A stretch of DNA of 64,000 nt, taken from the NCBI RefSeq assembly GCF_000185365.1, contig NZ_GL622241.1, forward strand, positions 1,533,429-1,597,428, in the 5' to 3' direction. Source of the stretch: Enterococcus italicus DSM 15952 (GTDB taxonomy: Bacteria > Bacillota > Bacilli > Lactobacillales > Enterococcaceae). Below the pieces are notes generated by a model. The model searched no databases, was not told the DNA's origin, and was given only the letters and a program-made list of their open reading frames with translations. This document shows, one piece after another, positions 47,939-58,061 of the stretch. Position 1 is the first letter of the stretch. Each line of letters begins with the position of its first letter. Made by a program: the position numbers and the translations under genes.

Positions 47939-48863
47939 CTTCCCACTCATTTCGTATAACTTTTAAAGGTTTTAATTGATCACTGTCTTCACGATAGGTA
48001 GCATAAATACTGACCACTTTTTCATGATAGAAAATGGCGATCGGTTGGTTCGGTATCTGAGTTAAACCAAAATCCGCTGCACTTAGGCGCATACCATTTT
48101 TCACTTTGGACCATAAGGCATCAGAAATGGCGACTTGTTCAAAATTTTTCACACCAAATTCAATTGGAAGCAAATACTTGTCAACTGTACCAGCTTCTTT
48201 ATAAGTAGCTACTTGTGCAAGTGTGATGGCTTGCTCTTTCGTAAATCCGCCACTTGCTAATCTAGTCAGCTGTGACATATGGGCCGGATAACCTAATGCT
48301 TCACCCAAATCAACTGCCAACGTACGGATATAAGTTCCCTTACCGCAATGGACTTGAAAATTCCAAGATTGAGTTTGTTGCTCCTCGTTCCATTTGGGTT
48401 CTGAGATGCGTGTGAAGGAGTCAATGGTTACTTTGCGGATGGGGCGTTTAACTTCCTCATTGTTACGCGCGTACTCGTACAAGCGCTTGCCCGCGACTTT
48501 GACTGCAGAGTACATCGGCGGAATCTGAGTGATTTCCCCAATAAATTGAACCATCGCATGATCAATCTGATCTTTCGTCAGCGGCTCAGTGACAGGCTTT
48601 TTCTGTACTACTTCGCCGGAAAAATCTTCCGTCGTGGTACTGTAACCCAACGTTACTTCACCTTCATAAACCTTTCCTTCGTCAGAAAGGAATTCAATGA
48701 CTTTTGTTCCTTTGCCAATAAAGATTGGCAATACACCAGCGACATCAGGATCAAGCGTACCCCCATGACCAATTTTTTTGGTTTGCAATATTTTTCGTAA
48801 TTTAAAAACGCAATCATGACTGGTCATGCCAGGTTCTTTCCATAATGGTAAAATGCCGTCCAT
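47925..48863 (-). CDS. truB: tRNA pseudouridine(55) synthase TruB
   Basis: 312 residues: GILPLWKEPGMTSHD at the N-terminus, the catalytic Asp in KIGHGGTLDPDVAGVL, YEGEVTLGYSTTTEDFSG, and CGKGTYIRTLAVDLGEALG. Modifies U55 in the T-loop of tRNAs. Own promoter with extended -10; ribosome site AAAAAGGAGTG. Confidence 0.96.
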   Translation of the reverse strand: MDGILPLWKEPGMTSHDCVFKLRKILQTKKIGHGGTLDPDVAGVLPIFIGKGTKVIEFLSDEGKVYEGEVTLGYSTTTEDFSGEVVQKKPVTEPLTKDQIDHAMVQFIGEITQIPPMYSAVKVAGKRLYEYARNNEEVKRPIRKVTIDSFTRISEPKWNEEQQTQSWNFQVHCGKGTYIRTLAVDLGEALGYPAHMSQLTRLASGGFTKEQAITLAQVATYKEAGTVDKYLLPIEFGVKNFEQVAISDALWSKVKNGMRLSAADFGLTQIPNQPIAIFYHEKVVSIYATYREDSDQLKPLKVIRNEWEDERN

Positions 48864-48895
48864 GCGTTCACTCCTTTTTCTTATTCAACTTTTCT

Positions 48896-48904
48896 ATTAT
48901 AGCA
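48896..48904 (-). promoter_or_regulatory. Promoter of truB-ribF-busR
   Basis: Extended -10 TGCTATAAT on the minus strand (TATAAT at 48896-48901), 33 bases before truB; no strong -35 box. Confidence 0.55.
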
Positions 48905-48980
48905 TATGATAGAAATCGGTCCCATGCAATTGCTTTCTCTTTACAAGTAAAATTTGTTCAATCCTAAAGAAATACTAAAA

Positions 48981-49012
48981 AAAAAGCGTGTGACAAACAT
49001 CGGTCACACACT
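48981..49012 (-). terminator. Terminator of the rimP-infB-rbfA operon
   Basis: AGCGTGTGAC / GTCACACACT stem (one mismatch), eight-base loop, U-run on the minus strand, 12 bases after rbfA. Confidence 0.85.
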
Positions 49013-49023
49013 CTTTTATGCGG

Positions 49024-49371
49024 TTACTCTTTATTTAGGTTACGCAATAGTTCATCGATTTTGTTTCCATATTGAACGGATTGATCCAATTCAAAGATCA
49101 GCTCTGGTGTTTTATATAGTGACAATCCTTGTCCTAATTCTCTACGAATTAAGCCAGTTGATTTTTCCAAGCCCATTTGTGCTTTTTGGCGATCAGAAGT
49201 CAAGTCTGAAAGGATACTATAATAAATTGTCGCTTGTTGCAAATCACCTGTCACATGAACATCGGTAATCGTTACTTCTTGCACACGTGGATCTCTTACT
49301 TTTTTCCGTAAAATATCATTTACTTCTCTTAAAATTTCGTGCGCCACTCTTCTATCGCGATAGTTGGCCAT
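49024..49371 (-). CDS. rbfA: 30S ribosome-binding factor RbfA
   Basis: 115 residues of the KH-like RbfA fold: [21 protein letters not shown] at the start and [17 protein letters not shown] in the core strand. Assists 16S rRNA 5' end maturation and cold adaptation. Last gene of the rimP-nusA-infB operon, 16 bases after infB. Confidence 0.96.
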   Translation of the reverse strand: MANYRDRRVAHEILREVNDILRKKVRDPRVQEVTITDVHVTGDLQQATIYYSILSDLTSDRQKAQMGLEKSTGLIRRELGQGLSLYKTPELIFELDQSVQYGNKIDELLRNLNKE

Positions 49372-49387
49372 AAGTCATCCTCCTATA

Positions 49388-52006
49388 CTAGTCGACTTTA
49401 ATTTCTTCCATGATGAAGCCTTCGATGACATCATCCATTTTTAAATCATTGAATTTTTCGATCATCGCACCACATTCAAATCCCATGCGAACTTCTTTCA
49501 CATCGTCTTTGAAGCGTTTCAAGCTTGCTAATTGTCCTTCGTAAATAACAATGCCATCGCGAATAACGCGGACACCACTGTCACGGCGGATAAAGCCTTC
49601 AGTCACATAAGCACCAGCGATGGTACCGACTTTCGATACTTTATACATTTCGCGAACGATCATTTGACCAGTAATTTTTTCTTCAAATTCTGGATCAAGC
49701 ATCCCTTTCATCGCTGTTTCGATTTCTTCGATTGCTTTATAGATGATGCGGTGTAAACGAATGTCGACTTCTTCAGCATCGGCTTGTTGTTTTGCTTGGG
49801 CTGTAGGTCGAACGTTAAAGCCGATAATGATTGCATTACTTGCGGCTGCAAGTGTCACATCACTTTCGTTAATCGCACCAACTGCTGAATGGACGATATT
49901 TACTTTCACGCCTTCAACGTCAATTTTTTTCAATGAGGCAGCTAATGCTTCAGCTGAACCTTGTACATCTGCTTTGATGATAACATTAACGGCTTTTAGT
50001 TCACCTTCTTTTAAGCTATCAAATAAGTTTTCTAACGTTACACGGCTACTTGAAGCACGGTGCTCTAGCAATGCCCGTTTGGCACGCTCTTCACCGGCAG
50101 CACGAGCTGACTTTTCGTCTTCAAATACTACAAAGCGATCACCCGCTTGTGGTACATCGTTAAGACCAGTAATTTCGACTGGTGTAGCTGGGCCAGCTTC
50201 TTTGTCACGGCGACCAAGGTCATTAGTCATGACACGGACGCGACCAAATGTATTACCGACAACAATCGGATCCCCTACACGTAGCGTTCCTTGTTGAACC
50301 AATAAGGTTGATACTGGACCTTTGCCTTTGTCTAAGCGAGCTTCGATGACTGTACCGATTGCTCGTTGTGTTGGATCTGCTTCTAAGTCTTCCACTTCAG
50401 CAACCAAAAGAATCATTTCAAGCAATTCTTCAATGTTTTGTCCAAATTTGGCTGAAATTTCTACAAATATGGTGTCGCCACCCCATGATTCAGGAATCAA
50501 TTCATATTCACTAAGTTCTTGCATCACATGTTGTGGATTCGCACCTGGTTTATCAATTTTGTTTACAGCAACGATAATTGGTACTTTCGCTGCTTTCGCA
50601 TGGTTGATTGCTTCAACAGTCTGTGGCATAACACCGTCGTCGGCTGCAACGACCAAGATAGTGATATCGGTAATACTTGCACCACGAGCACGCATGCTTG
50701 TGAAGGCCGCATGTCCTGGCGTGTCTAAGAACGTGATTGGTTTACCGTTAATATCAATTTGGTAGGCACCGATATGTTGGGTAATTCCGCCTGCTTCACC
50801 ACTTGTTACTCGTGAATGACGCAAGGTATCTAACAAGGTAGTTTTCCCGTGATCGACGTGTCCCATAATCGTTACGACTGGTGGGCGTGATACAAGGTTT
50901 TCTTCCTTTAATTCTTCTGGTTCAAAGAATTTGTCGATATCAGCAATATCCACTTGCACTTTTTCTTGGGCTTCCATACCATAATCAGTTGCCAATAATT
51001 CAATTGTATCTTTGTCTAATGGTTGGTTTTGGTTCACCATCACACCTAACATAAATAGCTTCTTAATTATTTCTGCAGGCTCGCGGTGAATTTTTTTCGC
51101 AATCTCAGCCACGTTCATGCCTTCTGTATACTCTAAAACATCAGGTAATTCACGGAATTTACGAGCCGGTACAGCTGGTTTTCTTTCTTGCGATACATTT
51201 TGGCGTCCTTTTTTGCCGCGTTTGTTAAATTTTGAGCGGTTTTGATTGTTACCAAAATTGTTATTTTTGTTGCGGTTATTTGAGCGATTTGCTGGTTTGT
51301 TACGATCTTGCCCATTATTGCTCGCGTTGTCAAATTTTGCTTCCGGTTTCGCTGGGCGCGTAGCTGTTTGTGCTGGGCGATTCGCTGTTTGTGCTGGGCG
51401 ATTCGCTGTTTGGCTCTTTTGTGCAGCAGGTTTTGCTGTCGATTTTGTATCGCGAGGGGCATTGTTTTTTGGTTTTGATGTTGCTGTAGGTTTATTTTGA
51501 TTCATATTTTCGCTATTACGTCCTTGGTTTGTATTCCGATTTTGAGGACGATTGGTTTGATTCGCCTTTGCTTGACCAGTATTCGGTCGTTGATCGGTAC
51601 CTTTGTTTTCTGTTGGTGTTGATTTGATAGGTGCTTGAGTTGGTTTGGTATCTTTTGTTTCCACTTTAGAAGTTGAATTCGTCCGATTACCTGTATTCCC
51701 TGTAGCACCCTTTGTTCCTCGGTTATTGGTATTGATACGTGGTGCTTGATTTTTTCTATTTTGAAATTTTGGATTGTTTCGTTGCGATTGAAATTTTGGT
51801 TCAGGTTTATTGGTCGGATTGGTTGATTTTGTTTGTCCCTCAGTTTTCTTCGGTTGCAGTGACTGCCGGAGCTGCTTCTCTTGTGTTTCTGAGATAGCAC
51901 CCATATGGTTAGTCACATCAAAGCCTAATGACTGTGCTTTTTCAACTAATGATTTATTTGAGGTATTCAATTCTTTGGCTAATTCATAGATTCTTTTTTT
52001 TCCCAT
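49388..52006 (-). CDS. infB: Translation initiation factor IF-2
   Basis: 872 residues. An N-terminal IF2_N helix domain ([22 protein letters not shown]) is followed by a long Asn/Gln/Thr/Lys-rich low-complexity region (about 45-285), a second IF2_N domain, then the GTPase with [20 protein letters not shown] and NKID, and the C-terminal tRNA-binding domains. Brings fMet-tRNA to the 30S subunit. The variable region contains a 21-bp tandem repeat. It is long compared with many IF-2 proteins because of this region. Confidence 0.98.
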   Translation of the reverse strand: MGKKRIYELAKELNTSNKSLVEKAQSLGFDVTNHMGAISETQEKQLRQSLQPKKTEGQTKSTNPTNKPEPKFQSQRNNPKFQNRKNQAPRINTNNRGTKGATGNTGNRTNSTSKVETKDTKPTQAPIKSTPTENKGTDQRPNTGQAKANQTNRPQNRNTNQGRNSENMNQNKPTATSKPKNNAPRDTKSTAKPAAQKSQTANRPAQTANRPAQTATRPAKPEAKFDNASNNGQDRNKPANRSNNRNKNNNFGNNQNRSKFNKRGKKGRQNVSQERKPAVPARKFRELPDVLEYTEGMNVAEIAKKIHREPAEIIKKLFMLGVMVNQNQPLDKDTIELLATDYGMEAQEKVQVDIADIDKFFEPEELKEENLVSRPPVVTIMGHVDHGKTTLLDTLRHSRVTSGEAGGITQHIGAYQIDINGKPITFLDTPGHAAFTSMRARGASITDITILVVAADDGVMPQTVEAINHAKAAKVPIIVAVNKIDKPGANPQHVMQELSEYELIPESWGGDTIFVEISAKFGQNIEELLEMILLVAEVEDLEADPTQRAIGTVIEARLDKGKGPVSTLLVQQGTLRVGDPIVVGNTFGRVRVMTNDLGRRDKEAGPATPVEITGLNDVPQAGDRFVVFEDEKSARAAGEERAKRALLEHRASSSRVTLENLFDSLKEGELKAVNVIIKADVQGSAEALAASLKKIDVEGVKVNIVHSAVGAINESDVTLAAASNAIIIGFNVRPTAQAKQQADAEEVDIRLHRIIYKAIEEIETAMKGMLDPEFEEKITGQMIVREMYKVSKVGTIAGAYVTEGFIRRDSGVRVIRDGIVIYEGQLASLKRFKDDVKEVRMGFECGAMIEKFNDLKMDDVIEGFIMEEIKVD
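51351..51413. repeat. Three 21-bp tandem repeats inside infB
   Basis: Units at 51351-51371, 51372-51392 and 51393-51413, each coding a PAQTANR-like heptapeptide; the first differs at three or so bases. In frame, so copy number can change without breaking the gene. Confidence 0.85.
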
Positions 52007-52018
52007 ATAATCACCTTC

Positions 52019-52321
52019 CTATCCTGAGATTAATTCCTCGATTCTGCTTGCAAAGCCTTTATCTAGGATGCCGATTACCATTCTTGGTTTTCCGATGGCA
52101 TTGGTCAACTCCTCAGCTGTATAACAATCAAAAACAGGAACGTTGTAATACGAGCATTTATCTTTTACTTTTTTCTGGGTGTTTTTTCCTGCATCACTTG
52201 CTAGTAGCACGACTTGCGCTTTATTGGAGCGAATGGCTTGGATTGTCAAGTCTTCACCAGATATGATTTTGCGCGCGCGTGTAGCTAATCCTAGTAGGTT
52301 TAATACTTTTTGCTTATTCAT
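52019..52321 (-). CDS. ylxQ: L7Ae-family RNA-binding protein YlxQ
   Basis: 100 residues of the L7Ae/L30e fold: NLLGLATRARKIISGED, AQVVLLASDAGKNTQKK, and AIGKPRMVIGILDKGFASRI. Kink-turn RNA-binding proteins of this type sit between ylxR and infB in most Bacillota. Its ATG overlaps the ylxR stop by eight bases. Confidence 0.92.
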   Translation of the reverse strand: MNKQKVLNLLGLATRARKIISGEDLTIQAIRSNKAQVVLLASDAGKNTQKKVKDKCSYYNVPVFDCYTAEELTNAIGKPRMVIGILDKGFASRIEELISG

Positions 52322-52610
52322 TAGCAAATAGTTCTTTTCTTGCTTTTTGATGCGTCACGTAGGCCAATAGCTCTTCGTAAAAGGCATCTGTTAGCTTGAC
52401 TTCTAATACACGGTCTAAAATCTTCTTATCCCAAGCTGCTTGTGCTTCTTTGGGATCCAAAGCAATATAAGCACCACGACCAGGCATTCTACCTGAAGGA
52501 TCGATGGCTACTTCGCCTTCTTTCGAACGCGCAATGCGGACCAATTCTTTTTTGGGAAAAAGCTCTCCGGAGACAACTGATTTTCTTAAAGGAATTTTTC
52601 GTTTTTTCAT
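52314..52610 (-). CDS. ylxR: YlxR, RNA-binding/nucleoid-associated protein
   Basis: 98 residues: MKKRKIPLRKSVVSGELFPKKELVRI, then the family signature GRMPGRGAYI. YlxR is a small basic protein encoded with nusA; Bacillus YlxR affects transcription and RNase P activity. The ATG at 52610 gives a better ribosome spacing (AAAGGGGGATT) than the adjacent ATG at 52613. The family CxxC-like position reads KSVVSGE, so the usual first Cys is Ser here. Confidence 0.9.
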   Translation of the reverse strand: MKKRKIPLRKSVVSGELFPKKELVRIARSKEGEVAIDPSGRMPGRGAYIALDPKEAQAAWDKKILDRVLEVKLTDAFYEELLAYVTHQKARKELFANE

Positions 52611-52629
52611 CATAATCCCCCTTTTTTTG

Positions 52630-53760
52630 TTACTCTTCCGTTTGCTCTGCTTCAAGTGTCGCTACTTCGGTGTCTTCACTCACATCAGCCTGTGCTTCTT
52701 GACGATCTAGTTCTTCGTAAAATTCAGCCATATCTGATTCTGATTTAATATCGATCTTATGACCAGTTAATTTCGCTGCTAGACGCGCATTTTGGCCACG
52801 TTTACCAATTGCTAGTGACAATTGATAGTCAGGTACAACGACTGTACAAGCTTTTGGATTCGTTGTATCAAATAATACATCCGTGACTTCTGCAGGGTTT
52901 AAGGCATTCGCGATAAAGATAGCTGGATCTTCATCCCACTCCACGATATCCATATTTTCCCCTTTTAATTCGTTTACCAGTGCTTGAACACGTTGGCCTT
53001 TTGGTCCGACACATGTCCCTACTGGATCGATATTTTCATCGTGTGAACGAACGGCAATTTTTGAACGATCGCCGGCTTCACGTGCAATGCTAACGATTTC
53101 GACTGTACCATCATAAACTTCTGGTACTTCTTGTTCAAATAACCGACGTAGTAAATCTGGGTGGCTACGACTAACAAAGACTTGCGGTCCTTTTGACGTA
53201 TTTTCAACACGTGACACATACACTTTGATCCGGTCATGTGGTTGGTAGAATTCATTGGCCATTTGATCTTGTTTAGAAAGCACGGCTTCGATTTTCCCAA
53301 GGTTAACGTAGATGTAGCGACTATCCTGGCGTTCAACAATCCCTTGCATAATATCTTTCTCATAGGCACTAAACTCATTATAAATAATGGAGCGTTCTGC
53401 TTCACGGACACGTTGCAAGATGACTTGTTTTGCCGTTTGAGCAGCAATTCGTCCAAAATCTTTTGGTGTCACTTCGAAACGGATTTTGTCGCCAATTTCG
53501 TATGCAGGATTGATCGTCATTGCTTCTTTTAAGGACACTTCAAGCTGCGAATCCATTACTTCTTCTGTCACTTCTTTGACAGCATAGACATGGATATTTC
53601 CTTTTTTACGGTCAAACTCCACTTCAACATTTTGCGATTGTCCATAGTGACGTTTGTACGCTGAAATTAATGCGGCTTCGAGTGCATCGATAACAATATC
53701 TTTTGAAATTCCTTTTTCTGCCTCTAACGCATCTAGAGCGTTCAACATTTCTTTACTCAT
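52630..53760 (-). CDS. nusA: Transcription termination/antitermination factor NusA
   Basis: 376 residues: N-terminal RNAP-binding domain, S1 domain (about 130-200), two KH domains (GTCVGPKGQRVQALVNEL and LAIGKRGQNARLAAKL), and an acidic tail without the proteobacterial AR repeats. Affects pausing, termination and rRNA antitermination. Second gene of the rimP operon. Confidence 0.97.
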   Translation of the reverse strand: MSKEMLNALDALEAEKGISKDIVIDALEAALISAYKRHYGQSQNVEVEFDRKKGNIHVYAVKEVTEEVMDSQLEVSLKEAMTINPAYEIGDKIRFEVTPKDFGRIAAQTAKQVILQRVREAERSIIYNEFSAYEKDIMQGIVERQDSRYIYVNLGKIEAVLSKQDQMANEFYQPHDRIKVYVSRVENTSKGPQVFVSRSHPDLLRRLFEQEVPEVYDGTVEIVSIAREAGDRSKIAVRSHDENIDPVGTCVGPKGQRVQALVNELKGENMDIVEWDEDPAIFIANALNPAEVTDVLFDTTNPKACTVVVPDYQLSLAIGKRGQNARLAAKLTGHKIDIKSESDMAEFYEELDRQEAQADVSEDTEVATLEAEQTEE

Positions 53761-53781
53761 TTTGTGATTGATCCTCCATTA

Positions 53782-54255
53782 TTAAAATTGAATTGCTAAA
53801 CGAGCTTTCGCAATATTTTTTCGTTCAAAGGTTTGGGTTTTGGTACGTGTTTTGATTCGATAAGTCAAAGTCAATGTCTCCGCCTCAACCGCATCTAAGA
53901 TTCCTTCATATTGCTTTTCCCCGTCAACAGCTTGGTAAAGCGATAGATGGACAAATGAACCCACAGCTTTTTCATAATCTTTTTCTTTCTTTAGCGGACG
54001 TTCCGCACCGGGTGAAGAAATTTCAAGAAAATACGCTTGCGGAATTGGATCGGGATCAATGCTATCAAGTTTTTCACTTAACATCTCACTTACCCAAGCA
54101 CATTCCTCAATATCAATGCCTTCTTCTTTGTCTATAAAGACTCTTAAAAACCAACTCTTGCCCTCTTTGACAAACTCTACTTCTACTAATTCAAAATGCT
54201 TTGAATCTAAAATAGGTACCACTAAATCGGTCACAGTTTGAACCACTGTACTCAA
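53782..54255 (-). CDS. rimP: Ribosome maturation factor RimP
   Basis: 157 residues: [32 protein letters not shown] and [18 protein letters not shown] are family hallmarks. Helps 30S assembly. TTG start at 54255, with AAAGGGGGCGATAGCTG before it. First gene of rimP-nusA-ylxR-ylxQ-infB-rbfA; a hairpin with U-run lies in its leader. Confidence 0.95.
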   Translation of the reverse strand: MSTVVQTVTDLVVPILDSKHFELVEVEFVKEGKSWFLRVFIDKEEGIDIEECAWVSEMLSEKLDSIDPDPIPQAYFLEISSPGAERPLKKEKDYEKAVGSFVHLSLYQAVDGEKQYEGILDAVEAETLTLTYRIKTRTKTQTFERKNIAKARLAIQF

Positions 54256-54300
54256 CAGCTATCGCCCCCTTTTTATTGAATACTAGGCTATCATTTCATT

Positions 54301-54331
54301 AAAAAGAGTGAGGGATAAATATCCCTCACTC
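54301..54331 (-). terminator. Terminator-type hairpin in the rimP leader
   Basis: Perfect 11-bp stem GAGTGAGGGAT with four-base loop and five T on the minus strand. It lies after thrS, but also between the apparent rimP promoter and rimP, so it could act as a leader attenuator. Confidence 0.85.
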
Positions 54332-54355
54332 AACCTAAGTATCATTACATTCGCA

Positions 54356-54384
54356 ATCATAGCATATTTTCCTTCTAAATTCAA
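54356..54384 (-). promoter_or_regulatory. Promoter of the rimP-nusA-infB operon
   Basis: TTGAAT (54379-54384), 17-base spacer, TATGAT (54356-54361) with TGC before it, on the minus strand. Transcription would start near 54349, about 18 bases before the hairpin. Confidence 0.7.
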
Positions 54385-54453
54385 CCGTTTGTGATTAGAT
54401 CACTCTTTGACCAACAGTTGATCCTGTTATTAGAATGAATACTTATACGCTTT

Positions 54454-56406
54454 TTATTTATTATCGTTACCAGTACGGCTGTAATTTTGAACATCTGCAA
54501 CAATTGCATCTACAAACATATTAAGCTCTTCGACTGCTGTTTCTTTGCTGCCATAGCGACGGATATTGACTGTCGCATCATTCATTTCTTGATCACCAAC
54601 AACTAATTGATACGGAATTTTTTGTGTTTGTGCTGCGCGAATCTTGTAGCCCATTTTTTCATTCCGACCATCAACTTCGGCACGAATTCCTTTTTCTAGT
54701 AATCGTTCTTTCACTTCGTAGGCATATTCACTGTGTGCATCGACTGATACTGGAATAATTTCGACTTGGACTGGTGCTAACCAAGTCGGGAATGCACCTT
54801 TGTATACTTCAGTCAAATACGCAACAAACCGTTCCATTGTTGAGACAATCCCGCGGTGAATCATCACTGGGCGGTGGCTATTTTCGCCATCTTCACCGAC
54901 GTATGTTAATTCAAAACGTTCAGGAAGTAAAAAGTCTAATTGAATAGTAGACAATGTTTCTTCCATTCCTAGCGCTGTTTTTACTTGAACATCTAATTTT
55001 GGTCCGTAAAAGGCTGCTTCACCTTCTGCTTCAAAATAATCCAATCCTAATTCGTCCATCGCAGCTTTGATCATTTTTTGCGCATTCTCCCACATTTTAT
55101 CATCATCAAAGTATTTGTCTGTATTATTAGGGTCACGGTAACTCAAACGGAATCGATAATCGTCAATCCCAAAGTCTTTGTAGACAGCAGTCATTAAATC
55201 CAATGTCCGCTTGAATTCTTCTTTGATCTGGTCCGGTCTCACAAATGTATGACCGTCATTTAATGTCATTTCACGTACCCGTTGCAAACCAGATAACGCA
55301 CCCGATTTTTCATAGCGATGCATCATACCTAGTTCCGCAATGCGGATTGGCAATTCACGATACGAGTGAATATCATTTTTGTACACCATAATGTGGTGTG
55401 GACAGTTCATTGGTCTTAAGACCAACATTTCACCATCTCCCATGTCCATTGGTGGAAACATATCTTCATGGTAATGATCCCAGTGACCAGAAGTCTTATA
55501 TAGATTCACATCTGCCATAATTGGTGTATAGACATGCATATATCCTAGGCTGACTTCTTTATCTACGATGTAGCGTTCAATGATGCGTCGAATAGTGGCA
55601 CCTTTTGGTAACCAAAACGGCAAGCCAGAACCAACTTCTTTTGAAACCATAAATAAATCTAGTTCTTTTCCTAATTTGCGGTGGTCGCGTTCTTTTGCTT
55701 CCTCGCGCATACGGATAAACTCTTTTAAGTCTTTTTTGTCAAAGAATGCTGTTCCATAGATTCGTTGCATCATGTGATTGTCAGATTTTCCGCGCCAATA
55801 AGCACCGGCTACTGATAATAATTTGAAGACTTGAATGCGACCAGTTGATGGCACGTGTGGACCACGGCACAAATCGACGAAATCACCTTGCTTGTATGCT
55901 GTAATCACTTCATCCGCAGGCAATTCAGTAATTAATTCCACTTTGTAAGGATCACTAGCAAACAACTCCAGTGCTTCCTCTTTCGATAAAACCATGCGTT
56001 CGATTGGATGATTTTCTTTGATTACTTTCATCATTTCTACTTCAATTGCAGGTAAGTCCTCAGCAGTAATCGGATGCTCCCCATTATCAGTATCATAATA
56101 AAAGCCTGAATCAATCGCTGGTCCTACACCAAAATGAATCCCTGGATACAATCGGTGCATCGCATGCGCCATTAAATGCGCAGATGAGTGACGCAATAAA
56201 GGCAGAGCATCTTCATGATCAGGAGTCACGATTTCAATTTTTGCATCTTCTTCTAATGGGAGAGTTAAGTCAACTAATTTGCCATTCACTTTACCCGCTA
56301 GTGCTTTTTTCACTAGACTTTTCGAAATGCTTTCGGCAATCTCTTTTGTTGTTACTCCCTGTTCAAATTCTTTTACAGCTCCATCAGGAAATGTAATTTT
56401 TATCAT
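54454..56406 (-). CDS. thrS: Threonyl-tRNA synthetase
   Basis: 650 residues: N-terminal TGS domain, editing domain with [16 protein letters not shown] (the HxxxH motif), class II catalytic core with [28 protein letters not shown] and zinc-binding Cys/His residues, and an anticodon-binding domain. Charges tRNA-Thr. Preceded by a T-box leader. Confidence 0.98.
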   Translation of the reverse strand: MIKITFPDGAVKEFEQGVTTKEIAESISKSLVKKALAGKVNGKLVDLTLPLEEDAKIEIVTPDHEDALPLLRHSSAHLMAHAMHRLYPGIHFGVGPAIDSGFYYDTDNGEHPITAEDLPAIEVEMMKVIKENHPIERMVLSKEEALELFASDPYKVELITELPADEVITAYKQGDFVDLCRGPHVPSTGRIQVFKLLSVAGAYWRGKSDNHMMQRIYGTAFFDKKDLKEFIRMREEAKERDHRKLGKELDLFMVSKEVGSGLPFWLPKGATIRRIIERYIVDKEVSLGYMHVYTPIMADVNLYKTSGHWDHYHEDMFPPMDMGDGEMLVLRPMNCPHHIMVYKNDIHSYRELPIRIAELGMMHRYEKSGALSGLQRVREMTLNDGHTFVRPDQIKEEFKRTLDLMTAVYKDFGIDDYRFRLSYRDPNNTDKYFDDDKMWENAQKMIKAAMDELGLDYFEAEGEAAFYGPKLDVQVKTALGMEETLSTIQLDFLLPERFELTYVGEDGENSHRPVMIHRGIVSTMERFVAYLTEVYKGAFPTWLAPVQVEIIPVSVDAHSEYAYEVKERLLEKGIRAEVDGRNEKMGYKIRAAQTQKIPYQLVVGDQEMNDATVNIRRYGSKETAVEELNMFVDAIVADVQNYSRTGNDNK

Positions 56407-56438
56407 CAGTCTTCCTCCTTATTTTCCTCTGTTGTAAA

Positions 56439-56669
56439 TAAAAAGTCCTAGTAGAGTCATGACTCTACTAGGACGAATAAACGTGGTTCCACCTAATCTT
56501 TAAATACCAAACTGGTATCTCTCAACGTGATAACGGTGCGACCGCTTCTGCTTCAACAGAAGTCTCGAAAGTGGTCCGCAGTTGGTTTTCTTCCAAGAGT
56601 GTCTCAGCCTAGCACTCTCTCTCTGATGGAGGACTCTCAAATTTGGGTGTCTTTCTCTTCAATCTTTAT
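56439..56669 (-). promoter_or_regulatory. T-box riboswitch upstream of thrS
   Basis: On the minus strand the T-box core GGTGGAACCACG (56482-56493) precedes a perfect terminator palindrome (56445-56474) with U-run. Upstream lie Stem I sequences, including a GAGAGA-rich stretch and AGTGCTAGGCTGAGACACT. A Thr codon ACC at 56573-56575, followed by A, is a candidate specifier. Uncharged tRNA-Thr would favour read-through into thrS. This accounts for most of the 313-base gap before the FemAB-type gene. Confidence 0.9.
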
Positions 56670-56675
56670 GGATTT

Positions 56676-56704
56676 ATTTAACCACTAATTAAACGCAATT
56701 GCAA
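56676..56704 (-). promoter_or_regulatory. Promoter of the thrS T-box leader
   Basis: TTGCAA (56699-56704), 17-base spacer, TTAAAT (56676-56681) on the minus strand, just before the T-box. Confidence 0.5.
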
Positions 56705-56719
56705 GAGCTAGCTTTTCAA

Positions 56720-57916
56720 TTACCCTCTCATTTTAACTTGATAGGCCTTTTTCATTGCTTTGTAGATTAGCCAATTAGAGGTTCGTAAGTTAAATTCTCC
56801 TGAATACTCATGAATCAGTGGTTGGAAATTCTTTTTAAACTGAATCAGACCATCATTAAGGTGACCATCAATTCCGCCTAAATTACAATAGGTATAGCCC
56901 CTCTTGCCAGCTTGAACAATTGATTCATACCACGTGTAGTAAGCTGGCATATAATGCTTAAAGGCTTCATCCATGCCTGCATAAAGCAATTCACACGTAT
57001 CGCCATAAGGGACGGTCAACGTTCCACTAATGTAGCGTTCTTTCTGCCCATGTAGTGTAATATCTTGATCAAGTTGCACGAGTTCTTTTTCTAAACTATT
57101 TTTTGTTTCGACTAATTTATTCTTTTTCTTTATTTGGTTTTCAGCGAGATTTGCGATTGCTTGCTGATTTTCAACTAATAATCCTTGAACCACTTGTCGC
57201 CGTTTTCCGGGATTAATTTTCCCTACTATCAGAAAAGAATCTGGATAGACTGTTAATAATTTACGAAAATAGGCTTCGTTTCTAAGGGAAATGCCTTTTC
57301 GATCGGCAGTTTTCTTCATTAACTCTGCAAATATAGCAACTTTTTCCACGCCGCACATTTCAAGTTCCACTCCGCGTTTTTTGGCCGTTTGTACACCTTG
57401 GCGCCCTTTTTTGGTCAAGCGTTGCAACTGATACTCCTTGCATTCAACGACTGCTTGAAAGCGAGGTTGAATGGTCGTATGCAAATCCAATGTTAACGGC
57501 TCATGTTCAAAACCAGCGTCCACAAGGGTTTGGACTTTCTCTTGATTGCTAATCACTGGTTCCTCGTCCATCTTAAAAGCAGAACGCAAAATAGGTGGAT
57601 CTAGACGAACAAAGACAGCGTGATGCTCTTTAGCAATTCGTTTTAATTCTTTGACAAAACCTGTGACCGCTTCTTTTTCATATGCCATGATTGGACCTTT
57701 AGGAATGTAAAAAAAGGATTGTCGTAAAGGTAACTGTTTTTTTAAGATTAATACTGTCCCGATCAATTTTTGATTCGCATAAAATCCAAAGGGTAAGCTT
57801 TGCCAACCAGTTTTAATTTCTCCCCACTGATACGATTGCAAAATCGTTGCTTGTTTCAAGCGATGATGGGCAAGTGTATATTCTTCTTCAGAGATGTGTT
57901 TTAACTCGTAGTTCAC
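56720..57916 (-). CDS. FemAB-family peptidoglycan bridge aminoacyltransferase
   Basis: 398 residues of the FemABX fold: N-terminal ILQSYQWGEIKTGW and SFFYIPKGPIMAY, a middle helical coiled-coil insert (about 260-300) and C-terminal YAGMDEAFKHYMPAYYTWYESI with GYTYCNLGGIDG. Such enzymes add amino acids from charged tRNA to lipid II side chains. The GTG at 57916 is preceded by AGGAGGAAGAGTTT. It ends just upstream of the thrS promoter, on the same strand. Which residue it adds (Ala, Ser or another) is not readable. Confidence 0.88.
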   Translation of the reverse strand: MNYELKHISEEEYTLAHHRLKQATILQSYQWGEIKTGWQSLPFGFYANQKLIGTVLILKKQLPLRQSFFYIPKGPIMAYEKEAVTGFVKELKRIAKEHHAVFVRLDPPILRSAFKMDEEPVISNQEKVQTLVDAGFEHEPLTLDLHTTIQPRFQAVVECKEYQLQRLTKKGRQGVQTAKKRGVELEMCGVEKVAIFAELMKKTADRKGISLRNEAYFRKLLTVYPDSFLIVGKINPGKRRQVVQGLLVENQQAIANLAENQIKKKNKLVETKNSLEKELVQLDQDITLHGQKERYISGTLTVPYGDTCELLYAGMDEAFKHYMPAYYTWYESIVQAGKRGYTYCNLGGIDGHLNDGLIQFKKNFQPLIHEYSGEFNLRTSNWLIYKAMKKAYQVKMRG

Positions 57917-58026
57917 AAACTCTTCCTCCTAATACTATGAAAATCAAACAAGCCTTATAATAAAAGAGATGCCTTCGAAAGTCAAACAAAGGAAAGTTTC
58001 TTGATGGAATACGTGCAAAACTATGC

Positions 58027-58032
58027 TATACT
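58027..58032 (+). promoter_or_regulatory. Promoter of helD
   Basis: Extended -10 TGCTATACT (TATACT at 58027-58032), 30 bases before the ATG; no strong -35 box. Confidence 0.5.
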
Positions 58033-58061
58033 TTTAAAGCATCTTTAAGGAGGTACTTTCT

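Noticed and set aside
49743..50765. Plus-strand open frames opposite infB
   Set aside because: Antisense shadows; low-quality composition rich in Ser and Thr without start signals.
51351..51413. CRISPR-like repeat
   Set aside because: The units are contiguous, without spacers, and in frame in infB.
56439..56669. tRNA gene or rRNA fragment
   Set aside because: The structured sequence is a T-box leader: it has the T-box core and a terminator, but no cloverleaf.
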